A DNA stretch of 64,000 bases from Sympetrum striolatum (taxonomy: Eukaryota; Arthropoda; Insecta; Odonata; Libellulidae). The notes beneath the pieces were generated by a model that was not told the origin of the DNA, ran no database searches, and worked only from the letters and a program-made list of their open reading frames with translations. The stretch is taken from assembly GCA_947579665.1 (NCBI GenBank), contig OX388343.1:103855657-103919656 (forward strand). Direction: 5' to 3'. The position numbers and the translations under genes are program-made. This document shows positions 49,903-63,800 of the stretch, one piece after another (within the stretch, counting starts at the first letter, position 1; each line of letters opens with the position of its first letter).

Positions 49903-52900
49903 TGTCAACCTAAGCTGAGCAAATGATTCATTTCCAACAGTTTTATTTGCGAACTAGGCCCCCAAACATATAGAGACCCCAATTAGAGACTGAAGAATTG
50001 CTAACTGAAAGAGTTAATATCCTTTATAACGAAACATTGTCTATGTTTCATATACCTTTTTAATCAACTCATATTTTGTCCCGAAATAATGTCGATGATG
50101 ATTCAGTACAAGTGATCTATTTTTAGTGAAATAGAGTCACACGAATTGTGTTGTTCGTTAAATTTGCACACCTATTTCAAAGTATCTTAGACTTGGTTGA
50201 TTTTCACGAAATATTTTCTCAGTTATGAGGGAACGGTGAAATAACAATAAGCATTAATTTCATCCGAGATGAGTAGAAAATTAACCGATTATTTCTTCAG
50301 ATTTCTCCATTAATTTTTGAGCTGAAGGACTACATTCCTCACTTTATAAATAGAATCCTTCATGTTATTGGAAAAAATCCGTTTTTTGTTTCTCTTTGAG
50401 CCTTACATTAACTCGAAGCGTATTAAATAAGTATTCCACCCACGCATCAATTACACCTTCCTTCCGAAAAAGCCAAACGCGGAGCGAAACAGAGTAGCGA
50501 AATATCTCCGCGAACATCTATCTGAGAATTTGGGGCACAGAGGCACTCTAATTTTCATGCTCGGAAGCGATTTGCTCGTCGCGGAATAGGATTAGCGTTT
50601 TTGTTTCAGATTCTCGAGAGAGAAATAACGTCGGGAGGCGGGAATCACTACGCCGTGGAACGGAATGACTTCCCTATGTGTGGACTCTTTTGTCGAATTT
50701 CGGCGTTGGCATTAGGGAGTGATTTGACGCGGTGGAAATAAGGGATGGTAAAAAATTGTCAGGAAGAAGAGGAATGGAGCCGAACGAGATACGGTTTGAA
50801 TTGGTCCTTACGCATACTGTGTGTCCCAGGCGTCGATGGTCGTATTTCAACGGAGGAAATTCCGGAAATTAAAGCGAAAAGGAGCGAGATAACAGAGGAC
50901 CCAAGAACATTGGCCATTTAACCATAGAATAGGTTGCTTTCCATATCCGATCTCTTTTGTTAATGGATCTTTTTCGGGGAAGCTTTAGAATGATTAGTTT
51001 CACAATAGACACTTTTTCTCTTCTAATGTCATTTTTTGCTACCAGTAAACGACACTGGTGATGTCAAGCAGTTCTCCAACTGGATGAATTATTGGATGTG
51101 TACTGTATCAGAAATATTAAAGTTTTTCCCAAGTTATTGTCAATTAATTGTAACTCATTCGATTCGATAGTAAAATAAATATTTCTTCAATTATATTTTT
51201 GCATCTTTACCTCTTATAATTGATATGCATAAAATTCCTTCGAGTTGTTTTACAGTTTTCCGTTGGCAGCTAGTCTAATATTTTTCCTCATTGTGGGATT
51301 AAAGTCTCCCTAGGAGATAGATGATATTTGTTTCTGAGTGGCGAGTTGAAAAAATTACCTATTCATAGGTAAAGACTAAAAGCATCAACCTCTAATAAAC
51401 TACCTTTCAAAAATTCACTGATAATAGGTGATACGTCGTGATAGGGAAGAAAGAAAATCAGCCAATTAATAACACTCCAAAATTATATATGCTCATTTAA
51501 GTTACGTAATAAGCAGACAATCCTTCCGCCTGAAAGATAGCAATTGAAAGGCAATGAGAGGAGGTAATCATCAGATTTCCTACATTCTGTTCATTTCAAA
51601 ATATCCCTGATCTTCTGTTGATCTGGCAGTTCACAAAAAATATTTTTTCTGATCCGATGAATAATCTTCATCTTGTGTCCTGCACCGTGGGTGGTCTCTC
51701 ACAAACTGCTAAGAGGCTCGATTCGACTCTCATTACGGAGGGGCGGAAAGTAGCCATGAATTAACACTCTCTGCGCACTCAAAAATATTACTGCATTGTT
51801 CGCGAACTGCGAGGGAGGATAATTACCCGATTGCCCTCATCCTGAATTCACGCGGCGCCATTTGCTTAAATCAGACGCATGTGCGCAAGCTATCCGCAGT
51901 TATTATACTTATCTACTTTAAATGTCTACGATGTACGATAGTCCTCCGCTGGATCCACGATCCTTCATCAAATTACTGCAATTTCCCTTCGTTCGAGTAA
52001 AACCCCCTTCCCTCAAGGGTCGGAGCACATGTCGAAGCGAAATACAAAAGGAAGCCATCCCAAATTAGCACTTCCTATCTGCACGCCCAGCTCCGTTTCA
52101 TTATGAGAAGTTAATTTACAAAATGGCTGCCGCGCACGGAATAGCCCCGTTTGTATGGATTTCGAGCCCGTGTGATCACGCGGGGTCATGCGGTCCCCTT
52201 CAACACAATGGGCGGCGAGAGAGATGTACCCTTGAGGTGAACTTCCTGAGGGAGGAGCAGAAAGGGGTTACGGAGGATGTGGAGGTGCTTTTTTCTGTAC
52301 CCCGGATAAGAAAAAATGAGAGGGAGTCTCGAAACACGCTGGCCTGATAGTGAATCACGGCGGAAAGCGTCGATGCGTGATCTCGCGGGATAATTCCGAA
52401 ATAAAGAGGGAATAAAAGAGTGCCATTCATTGTGGTGCATCGTCGCGACCGTGTTATGGAAGATGTGGGATGGGAGACGTGGAGTGAAGAGGAAAAAATG
52501 GGAGGCGTGCGGAATGGCGCTGTAGTAGGCTCGGAAAAAAATGACGGCGTGGAGGCGTCGCGAGCGGTCCGAACGTGTCACTGATTTCGTTGAGGGCAAA
52601 TTTGACGGTGCATTAAGGGTTTGTAAACTGAATTTATCACGCGAAGCGAGAGGAGTGGCCTTGGCGAATTCTACCAACCATTGATCGCGAGGCGCCATTC
52701 CCATGGCGCCCCCAGCGGAAGTACAGTCTCGTCATTGGCCGTGGTGCACTTGCAAATGTAGCCAGCGTGCTTTCTTTCTGTTCCTCTGTTGTTCAACTAA
52801 CCTCGAGAGTCTGAATGTGTGCCTCTTCGAATAGCTCATACGACGCATCGCTGGCTCCATCCGAACAATGAACTCGGGAGGAAATTATTTTTCGATCCGT

Positions 52901-55454
52901 GCGGTAAAATTTTCAGGAAACTGACCTTCCTTTGTCAAGGGGATAGATTCAGTGCGTTCAATGACTGCTTTTTGTCTCTCGTCCCTACCCCTTAGATATT
53001 TACTTCAATTTTATCATCCCTATGTTGTTATTATAAATATCAAAAAAATGCTACCGAGATTTCGCTTTAGTATCCGTAGGACTAATTAAAGTTGACACTT
53101 GTTACCGAATGCCTAGATAAAGTTTACACAGGACGTAACCTTACATGTAATTCGTGAATCTTATCCTCATGCATCAAATTTGGATATGATCGTGGTCAAA
53201 CACAAAACAGGCCACAAGAAAATTCAATTAGTTCATTTTCAATACTACAATTCGTAAAACCACTGAGATTTCAGTTTTGGGGTTATTATTTCTACTCAAT
53301 AATTAATTTTGGAATAATCGTCGCTCTACTAAACCGTTCCACGTCGAATGTATATACGATGCAATGGAGGATGTGCATAATTTAAACCACATTTTGAGTT
53401 GAATTTATTACTTATTGCCATAAACCTTCCCACATTCAAGCATATGTGCATATCGTACATACATTTAGACACACTCGAAGATACTGTGTTCGTAATTATA
53501 CACACATACATGCATTAACGCTAATACATGTATGCATGCATAATATGTAGATCATATATCATGCAGATAACAAAGAAGCAGGATGGCATTATTCCCTCTT
53601 CAGCTCTTCATTCAGGAAAACGGGAGGATGGTTCCAAAGGGAGACAAGGGAAGAATTAAAACAAAGGAGTTCGCAAGCCATCCGCGAGAGTCGTTCGTGA
53701 CGCCGTGACCTTTTTGTTTCCTCAACAAGACGTTCCAGGTGATGTGCACGCGGGGGTGTGCTAATTTGGAATATGTGACGCGCATTCAAATCCCGCTTCG
53801 TTACATCCTTTGTGCTTGCGAGGGCGGAAGATGGCATTAATGCCGATGTCATTACCAGCGCGAAAGATGGAGAATGACTTTTCCTTCCACACCGGAGGCC
53901 AATGAGACCATTTCAAGCGAATTTCATCGCTAGCAATGGCCAATGACGATCTCCTTTTTTTTTAATCTTCGGATTGTTACGTCTTGCGCATCGCAACACT
54001 TCTCACCACATCGCTCACGCTTCCTGATTTCCGTCGGTAGGGTCGAATTTCAGCTAAATTTAGAAAGTCTCGATTTTGAAGAAACGGTCTGAAATGCGGA
54101 ATTTCCAAAATTATTTGAACAGCAGAAGGTCGAGTAATTCCACCCTGAGACTAAATTTGTTATAAAATATTGGGATTTTTTCCTAATATGCATCTTTTAC
54201 ATAAATGCTATATCCCAATCAAAATCTCCTCTCGCTTGATAAGCTGAAACACTTGAAATGCAACTTACTCTAAGTGTAAATTAAATCAAAAAGTGCCAAT
54301 GGAACAGAATTTTTTTACTATTGTCGAAATTTGGGCGAAGATAAATATTTTAAATTTCGTATAATATGGTATAAAATTTATGATTGCGGTCGTTTTCTGT
54401 GTGGACAAATATATACTAACAGTCTGAAAGATCGCCCCAACCCTGATTCCAGTCAGTGATGGAAATTGGACATTTCAGGAAAGGATTGTCGCTTAAACCG
54501 AATCGTTCCCTTTCGGATTTTATGTTTTTTCCACGCGATTGACCCACGGATCCTTCCTCGAGAATACTTTTCACGGGTGATTATTTGCGGGCAGATCTCT
54601 GCTGCCTGAGGAAAGAAGGGTGGGGAACGGATGGCGAACTGAGGAATGAAAAGGAAAAGCCGTTTCCGACGGAAGCTCTCCTTCCCACTCTTTAATAGGA
54701 ATTTCCTCTGATAGCGGAAGCGTATGCTCCTGAAGGAGTTTGCACGCTTCGTTTCCAGCATCTAGGGAAATTGCCCATGAGCTCCCTCATGCTAAACATC
54801 TGTTACTTTGAAGAAATGGAACGTCTCAGAAAGCGGAGAATTTCTTATTCAATCTCCGAAAAAATAAGCGAGAATTTTCGAATGGTGTTGCTCCTAAGAT
54901 ATCAAATTCTTCACACTTCATCACAATTTTCAAAAATCGTTTTTCTAAGTGAAATCATTTACTTTACGTAACGGTGTTCAGAAACTATTCGATATTATCC
55001 TGTTTTCAATTAAATTTTAATATGTGTACGATTGGGTATGAAGGTCAATGAAGGTAAAATAAAATACATTATGGTTTTGAGTGTTGAAATAAGAAGTAAA
55101 ATTGTTAGTTTAAAGTAGGTCGATATAGTTTTCAGGGAATAGATAAATATAAATATTTTGCTACCTTGTTAAACGGCACAGATTAAATTACCAAAGAAAA
55201 CAAAGCGGCATACTGGCTACTAGCAAAGCACGATTCACGCACGAAACCCTTTTATATTTTTAGATAATAACACAAATATTAAACTATTCGTAGCCTTAAT
55301 ACGCTTATGGAGGGGAGAGATGGGCATTACCTGGAGAGGACGTGAATAGATTGCGTCCCTTGGAAGGAAAAAGGGAGAATCTATCTAAAGGGTAGGGGGC
55401 AAAGATAATCGTGAGGAAGAACAAATTATAGAAGGAGAATACATAGTAAGGATA

Positions 55455-55628
55455 TTTTTTGTGTGAAAAATTAGGTCGCTGGGACATGCAGAACGGATGC
55501 AAGAAGTGAGCCTTACGAAGGTCATATTGGAAGAGAGCATTATGGGAAAGGGAAAATAGATAGGTGGAAAGAGATAACGAGATTTAGAAATGGTGGGATT
55601 AAGTTTTGTCGAAATATTAGCGGCCAAA
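55455..55628 (+). mobile_element. Degenerate LINE fragment, reverse transcriptase C-terminal motif
   Basis: One frame reads IRSLGHAERMQEVSLTKVIL then EESIMGKGK, a stop, IGGKR and another stop. This matches the 'LRWLGHVERM.E.R..K.+LE....G.R..GRP+.RW' region near the C-terminus of many non-LTR reverse transcriptase proteins. It carries at least two in-frame stops and no intact reverse transcriptase domain. The sequence upstream, 55310-55450, may be more of the same element but is too decayed to read. A nested hairpin at 55792-55849 lies 3' of it. Confidence 0.6.
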
Positions 55629-55791
55629 TTACATTATTAGTATTATTACATGAACACTACAAGTAGATTATAAATCTGGTGGCAGTGGTTGGGCATTACA
55701 TAAAATACTTGCATACATTCATACAGTCGTACAATGTCAAGCAATATATAGATAGTCAATATAAATATAAATTGAGGAATAGACACTATAC

Positions 55792-55849
55792 CTGTCAGGC
55801 ATTTGCCCACGGAGGGAGGGAAACCCCTCGGAAAACCTCCCTCTGACAG
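55792..55849. repeat. Nested inverted repeat (hairpin)
   Basis: CTGTCAG at 55792-55798 pairs with CTGACAG at 55843-55849, and GAGGGAGG at 55812-55819 pairs with CCTCCCTC at 55836-55843. The two pairings share one base at 55843. Such hairpins occur in retroelement 3' UTRs and it lies 160 bp after a LINE fragment, but the link is inferred. Confidence 0.6.
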
Positions 55850-57279
55850 AAGTCAAGACACACATAACACAAAATTTACAAATATTATCCCGTCCCATTA
55901 AAAGAAAACATTAACAGAATTAAATTAACAGCTATTACAATTTATTTAACTTCGCCTTGAAGGTACGCACTTGGGAAGGAAACATCATTTACTAACTACG
56001 GAATTTTGGTTCTATTTTTAGAATCTTTACGATCTTTCTTAGAATTTTAGCAGTTTCTTAAACTCTCGTAATTCTTATTCTTGCGACGTAATGCACCCGG
56101 ATACCAATATTAATAACTTCTAATTTCTCTGCATGTTTCCTCCGAAATTGTTTTCTAGGAATCTCTTGTTTCTTGAAATTCCTTCAATGGTTTCTTTTTT
56201 TAAATGCAGAGATTAATTTAGGAAATATATTCGAAAATTCTTACGGAGAATACGAATTTATGCTTTTTCCATTTCAGGTTTTATAGTATATTCTAAAGAG
56301 AAATATTACAAAAGCTGATTTTTTAATTTTTGTTGGTCTCAAAATAAATTGTGCAGTAAAATGCTGTGCAATCGGAAGTACGTCTCTTCCGTTTTACTAT
56401 CAACTGTTTTGATCGAACATGAATTAATATCGATTCGAACAATAAAAACTAGCGACGCAACATGATATATGATTCTGTTATCAATACAAGTATTTTGTCG
56501 TCGTTATTTTGCCTTGAGAGACATTCTCACAGCATGACTCCATACGGAGCCAATTGCGAGCTATCCACAAGAGCACGACTGATTAACCCAAAATGTAAGC
56601 GGTGCACATCTGGCGTACGCCATCCGCGGAATATTAGAATACGAGCTTTCCCCGAAGGCCTCACCAAGGGCCCCGCAGAGGTGCCAAGGAAGAGCAGAGG
56701 CGAGGAAAAACCTCTCCAGCATCCACTCTGTGCACAAGAGAAAATTGCCCCGACTACCGTTCCGCCGTTTTGACAATGAGGAATTCCGGTATGTTCTCTG
56801 ATTGGCTGAAGATCCATCGGTGACAGTGAGAGGGGGAGTTGGAGGCAATTTGGGAAGGAGGGCGAATCCATGTGCGTTAGGGAAGATTGAGGTGCGTGCG
56901 TTCGGTGGGGTGGAACAGCGCCTCTCGCGGCAGTCTCCTGCATCTTACCCACTTACATTCATTACTTTTGCCAGATAAATTATCGGTTTTTTACATCCGT
57001 CTTCGTGATATTCTCTAACTGTCATCATACAAAAGAGTTTAGACTCCCGTCGGTTGGTTTTTCAGCTTGTTAAATTAGTAAAGCCAATTAATATAAATCT
57101 CGTGAAATAATTTTATACATTATGTTACAGAATTATTTCTGTTCAACTAGCTTTTATAACCGAGTTAGACCACAAAGAAACATTTCTGGGGTCGGGGAAC
57201 TGTTTAAATTTGTTAGTATCCTATATTTGTTCAATATTAACTAATACTTTGAATTATAGGGCTTGTATCCCCGTATATT

Positions 57280-57489
57280 GGCAAAGTCCATTAAAGTGTT
57301 TCTTTCGTTGTTGGGTGTTAGGAAGGGACAGGTGTTGATGGGCAAAGGGTTAGAAGGTATTTTAGAGACATCACTCTCGATACAAACAATAGACGGAGTA
57401 GCCTCCTTCTATCTGCCCTGCCCTTCTATTCCCCCTGCCACGCGCCACTGGTGGATTGCAGGGTTTAAATGTAAATGTAAATGTATCTC
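57280..57489 (+). mobile_element. LINE 3' end with ATGTAA tandem tail
   Basis: CCCCCTGCCACGCGCC, ACTGGTGGATTGCAGGG and then a TTTAAATGTAAATGTAAATG tail (ending about 57482-57489). The hairpin plus short tandem tail is a non-LTR 3' terminus. A second copy in opposite orientation lies at 57690-57800. The 5' boundary is uncertain; no readable reverse transcriptase motif remains upstream. Confidence 0.6.
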
Positions 57490-57689
57490 TTCTGAGCCTT
57501 GGTTTCTGCTATTTACTCCTTTTTGTTTCATTTTATGGCCCTGTATGAGACATCCTTATGAAACGTTTCCAGTATCTTCACATAATATCTATACTAAATA
57601 TTCATCATTCTGAACTCTTATACCTCTTACCACGTATTTTTATTTTACGCAACGATTTTCTATTCTCATATTTCGCAATGAAACCTATT

Positions 57690-57800
57690 AATTTTTTCTT
57701 ATCTATGTCTATGTCTACGTAAAATCCCTAAAGCCGCCTTTCGGCGTGTAGCAGGGGGTGGAAGCACCTTTACTCTATTTTCCTAAACGGTTGCTCTTCT
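57690..57800 (-). mobile_element. LINE 3' end, same family, opposite orientation
   Basis: On the minus strand: CCCCCTGCTACACGCC, AAAGGCGGCTTTAGGG, ATTTTACGTAGACATAGACA tail. It aligns with the copy at 57280-57489 in the CCCCCTGCYACRCGCC block, the GGYGG segment, AGGG and the six-base tail units. The two tails face each other about 200 bp apart. Confidence 0.6.
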
Positions 57801-60800
57801 CTTCCCGGAATGGCCACTGACGTGAGCGAAGTCTTCCAACCAACTTATTTGGCAGAAATCCAATATTTATTACGTTTATTCAACTATTTACTTAAATAAT
57901 CTCTTCCTCCGATTGCAGCTTTATGGATTTTCTCTTATCGATAAATTTTACAGAACACCACTTCTAACATTTTTCACTGTATCTGTCTCAGCTTTTTTAT
58001 TTTCTCTTTTTCTCACGGGGGTTGTTCTTTCGAGTCTCGATATCTCCCTAATAGCGAATTTGCTGGACCATTCCTCTGTGCATCTCATCTTTCGGTTGAA
58101 GGTCCTCGTTACTCCACTTTGCAATGGACTTCTCTGTCCAACTCTCAAAACAAGCCCCTTTTCGCTCCACATTTGCCCTTTTCATGCGTCCCTTTTGAAT
58201 GTACGCCAAATCCGCCTTTCTCGTTATCACTTTCACTTCTTTTGGAAGGAAATATTTGTTTTCGGAGAATAATTCTTGTAGGATGATTCCCAAGAATGCA
58301 TACGTGAATTTCTATTATGTGGAATTTTTCCTCGTTTTTTCAACCGAGAGTCCGAGATATGAAAGCGCAGAAGCAATTGGTAAATGAGTTCAGTAAGTTT
58401 TTGCAGAAGATTTGCTATTTCTAAAAATAGATTATCGTGTTGAAGTGGTAATGTCAACATTCCTTCTACATCCTAAACACGAACCCTTCGTCCTGAAAAA
58501 TACAAGAAACATCCGGATATACCATAGTAATTCTTCAATTTTTGACTTTAATGTCTGTATATTTAAATCTGAGGGAAGGACCTATGATAAAATCACCCTA
58601 ATTTATCAAGAATTGTTTTAAATTTTTTCACTCATGAATTATTTTGTTATTTAAAGATAATGATGTATTTACCGCTTCTATAGTCATGATATTGACTCTT
58701 AAATCTTCTAGGTATTTACATTTTCCCTCGTATCAACGGAGATGAAGACGTTTATGACTAAAGATAAAAGGTGATGTAATTATCATAATTTTTAAGTTGA
58801 GTGTCGCCATTTAATAAAGTAATTCCAATGGTATGCGTTTGTTACGAAGCAATTAAAACTTGTATTCTTTGTGTGATTAAAATTTATTTATTCAAAATTT
58901 GTGTACCGTATGTCAGTATTGAAGATCAAATCAATTATAAAATATTTTCCTTTTAAAAAATATTAAATCAAAATTAAACATTTTACGTATGCTTATAAAC
59001 ATCTTTATAGGATACGTAACTTTAAAATAAATAGACTTGATTTAACTATATAAATAGAGTTAATTTCTATTAGCGTAATATTATGCTTGGGAAATACTCC
59101 TCAATTTAATTCAAATATAAAGTTGATATTTGCTGTAGTCACCTTCGATTGACATCATCCCCTCAGAGATTTCTCTCTTGCTATCAGAAAGAAACCATCG
59201 AGATCGCACCTCTCACGAATATCGACCTATTACCCTTTGCCATAGTCGATGACATTCCTCCTCCTCGTGTTTATCTTTTCCTCTCCTTTAATTCTTTCTC
59301 CCTCATTCTTCGCAAGGGCAAAAGGGAAGTTTTTCCAACCTGCCCCCGGCTGTGGGGCCGCGGGGAAATTACGACTCAACGTGTGAGGAGAAAGTGAGAG
59401 AGAAGGCTGCGTGGTGCATTGTGGGTCCGCGGCGTTATGTATTTCCCTCGGGGTCAAAGGGAATTGTACAATTCGGGTCACGTGGCCCTGCCCCTGGGAC
59501 ACACTTCTCCTCGCTTTTGTCTCCTTCGTTTGGCTGCTGTTTCCATATCAGCTAGATGCGAATGCGGGACGAAAAAATGCACGCCAACAATAGTGCATTG
59601 GCTCGCTTTGGATGGTGTTCAACGTGGCGTGGAGGACACGCGCTCGGACGGGATTGGCTGGCTATTTTCACTCGCAGCACGGCATGCCGGGAATGTTTTT
59701 CACGTGGGAGGGCAACAAACCGAGAAAGAAACATTTCGCCCCTTCTTCCTCCCCAGCGATCCTCGCATATCATTTACTTTTATTCCTTGTTCGAGGGAAG
59801 GAAAAAATGATAATGTGTAAGTTGGCTCCAGGGAGCGTGATTTTCACAAAACGCGCCTTTCGCGACATTTTTATCTAAACGCGGAAATTTGCATAAAGAG
59901 TGTCAGCGGCGTGGCTGCGGGATTGAGTCGCGACTCTTCCTCCGGAAATATTATTAAAGGAGAGGGATTAAATAGACGAGGACCCGAATGAACCCTCGCA
60001 TTGAATAAATTATATTCTCCCCGGTAAAAGTGTTTCTTTACATCTCGAAAAACACTACGAAAAATTCTGAGAATTTTCGCTCGCTGCGATTTCCTGAACT
60101 ATTTTCTTCGAGCTGCAGGAGTGTCGTTTTCATCGTTTCCTGATGGAGCGTTCTCAAAGTCACGCTGGAAATGAAATAAAATTTGGATTTCCGAAAGACG
60201 ATTCTCCTCTCTTTGCACGTATCGTAATTATATTACCAATTCTAATTACTCCAGAAACTACTGTAGATATATATTACGATCATTTTTTCGGATGAATGCC
60301 AACAAAGTATTTACTACTAATTGGGGATGTTAAGGACTCGACAGCAAGGTGAACATTGAGTTATCCGCGGAAGAGTAAATTAGAAAAAAAAATCTTCATA
60401 GAGTCCATGGCAGTGTCAAGCAAGGTTGGCTAAAATAAAAATTTTCCCATATAGTTGTCGCTTAAATTATTCCAAACGGGCCTTAAGACACTGCATGCAT
60501 CTCTTCTTTGGTGATAGCGACCACCCTCTTCTCGGTTAAGTAAAATTACTCACGCACAACACAAACTCTTTTTGATGTTGGTTTTTCCTATCTGCTGAGA
60601 TTCGGTTTCCAATTACGGCATTTTCTGGAGATCCTTTGTGTACCTTCGGTACTCGAGGCTAAACACAAAGAGAGCATAAAAACGAGAGGAAAAATGCGGG
60701 AAGGGGAATAGACGGCCAATGGAAGACACATCCCTCGTGGCCACCCTCTTCTGCACCAATCCAATCAGCCCCTCACTTCATCCTATCGCTTATCCACTTC

Positions 60801-63800
60801 TTTATCCTCTTCTCCCTCTCTCGTTCTTCCTCTTTACAACCACTCCTCTTTTCCCTCTGGATGATTCTTTTACTTCAAACTGATTCCTTTTCTACCCATT
60901 CTTCTCTTTATACTCTGTTTTTTCCGCTTCTCCTTGGAGATATTCGACACCTCCGTTAAATTACAACTTTGACGATGGAATCGTGCTTATCCTGAGTTCG
61001 AGATTTCGTCGATATTCAACTATCGTTATCGTATTGTGGCAATGCTAGAATTGTCAAATAATAACTTCAAATCTAGTTTGAAGTCGTTCTTTGGCAAGTT
61101 AGTTTAATTTTTTCACCGTCGTGCGTCCTTTTTCTAACAGTTTTATATCTGCAAAACAGTTTCACAGCCACCTATCATCATTATAATGTGCTGTAAACAC
61201 TATCCAAGTACTCGGTTTTCCTATTTAAAAAGTACCAGTGAAGGAATCAATATCGTTTACTTTAACATGATTAGAGTATTTTGTCTGCAAGGACTATCTT
61301 CACCCACATTCTTTTCATTTATTTATTACATTATTTACGTTTAATTTCGTTTTTATTGCTGCACGCGGTATAAGGATTTCAATAGTCACTTTCTTAGGTA
61401 TCTTTAAATATTTTCATTTTTCATTTTCACTTATTTTGCACGAGATATTTACCATTTATGTAAAATATATATTTCAATCGATTTACTTTTGTCATATTGT
61501 ATTAAATAATGTATATCATAGTTCCCAGCTATACTTTATTCAAACAGAAATTTAATTTATTTTTATTACCTTCATCCCTTTAACATTCATCTAAAATTTT
61601 CTGATTTTTTCAAAAATATTCTTATTTCTCTGAATAAATCCGTGACAATTTCCTCGATCTGAGATTTATGTACACTCAGAATAAGGAAGGTCTTTCTTTC
61701 TTCGATGATGATGAATCCTCTCTTCAGACATTGGAAGATTGCGATAAATATTTGCTAAACAATTTCGTTGTTTTTCTCATTGTAAATAAACTTTGGCCAA
61801 TTTACGGGGGTAATGGAAAGAGTGGAGCCACTTTCCTCCACCCACTGAACGCGTGTTCCTCCCTCCGCGCACAATATCGAACCGGAAGGGCATCGACGCA
61901 AAGGAGCGAGACAATGGCGAGCAGTAAGTGATAAAACCAGCGTCAGATCCGAATGCCCCGTCATAGATGTAAGGCTAAGAGGGGAAACATCAGGGCCATT
62001 TTACGTTTTAACCGTTAGTAATTAATTGATAAAGTTTATAATGTTTATGGCGGAATTCAGAACCAGCAAAAGTGAAAATGCATGCAAGATTAAGAAGCAA
62101 ACACATTTTATTTGGTATCAAGTTGACGGAATAAAAATAGTTAAACGTGAGAGAAAGGGCCAATTTCTTTTCTAATGAATTTGTCTCTTCGTAGCTAACG
62201 CAATGTTAGTTACGATAAAATACAGTTATAGAGAATTCAACATCGTTTTTGGGATGTCCGCCTCGTTGATTGTTGTTTGACAACGACGTTTCATCCACAT
62301 TCCAGTAAACTTCTTCTGGGCGAAATTTGAGCGATTTTTCTCTGATCTCCCTTATATATTTTATAAAGATTTTTAAAGAATATTGCTAAGTCTTACTCTA
62401 AACGAGAAGCTTCTCGGTGAATAAGAGAGACGTATGAGTATCATATTCGTAGTTAAAGGAAATGTATCGATATAAAAATTCGTGTGGACGGAAGAAGAAA
62501 ATAATAAATAAGTAAGGTTTAACATTAACCAGTAAAAAAAGATAATAAGGATTGATTAGAAAGGAAGAATAATGGGGTGAAAGAAAAGCGAGATACAGGA
62601 AGGGCTTGATGATAGTTGACCCTTTCTCTCGAGGAAAAGTTATCTTTGGTTGGAGGCGTCTCTACTGTTATGAATAGTATTGATTTTACTGAAAGAAACA
62701 GATAATGGTAAAATGATACGGTGAAAGGGTTAGGGAAAAAGGGTGCAGTGGAGGTTAGCATATACAAGTGCATTAAATAATAGAGAGAGAGAGGAGAAGG
62801 GAAGGAAGTCGGAATTGACATTAGTAAGGATAGGATAGCGAATTAGAATAGGGGAAAAGAGGGACGTGATGGGGATAAAGGGGGAGTTGAGAGGCGGAGT
62901 TGCGCCATTACAGCGATCCGGTAATTGCCGCCGATGTCTTGGTTTGGAAAACATTTCAGCTAAACAGGCGAAGATTCACGTTCGGCACTCCTGGTGAAAT
63001 CCGACAAAGATTAGACTTACAGAGCAGTTCGTCGATTATGAAAGCATAAGCGATGTAAGCGATAGTGATAAGATCAAGATATTTTGCCTATAATTTCCAA
63101 CAATGTCTTTCCCATGGCACATAGTAAGAAACATGAATATGGATAAATCAGTTACTTACTTTGATACTTTTTGTAAAATTTTATACTAAGGAAAATCTCT
63201 ATAACCAAATAAACGAGTAATCTTATACAAGATATTCTTTGTCCCATTTTAGGTCACTAAGAAATATAATCAATGGAAGAAGTTTTCAGAAAATTCAATT
63301 AATAGTGTGAACCATACTATTTTTATAATTCCGAGATTTTCCTTGCTGGGCCCATATTTGAGGAAAACTTGGAACTTGGGGTCAGCTGAGGTTTAGATCT
63401 CTTATGAATCGCGTTCCATGGTGCTTTCAGAACATCTAACTATAAGTATGGAAGGCTAATAAATGAGACCTAAGGTTGAGACCCTTTTTTACCGATGTAT
63501 TTATAGTAAGAAAATCATTCTGAATTGAAATTGTAAAGCTTTTTACTTTGCTGATGTCATATCACCCTTCACTTTTTATCACTGCTTTTAATTTCAATAG
63601 GTACCTGGAGAATCCAAGCACCTTTTAACTCGTAAATTCATATTACAAACATTTATGTATGAAACTGAAGCAGTCAGAACAAAATTAAACTTCGGCTGAA
63701 ACCTGATTTCAAAGGGTACTCTCGTAAAATACTTCCAATTCTTACAATAAAATTCATATGCGGAGAAAAATCGCAGAAGCATATACGGAATTTTTCCCTG

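Noticed and set aside
53630..53665. A TGGTTCCAA stretch that reads WFQ, considered as the missing homeodomain recognition helix
   Set aside because: The following residues are not NRRAKW and no acceptor with phase 0 precedes it; it is a chance match.
62525..62954. Minus-strand open frames of 98 and 74 codons
   Set aside because: They derive from a purine-rich tract on the plus strand; biased composition removes stops and there is no recognisable protein.
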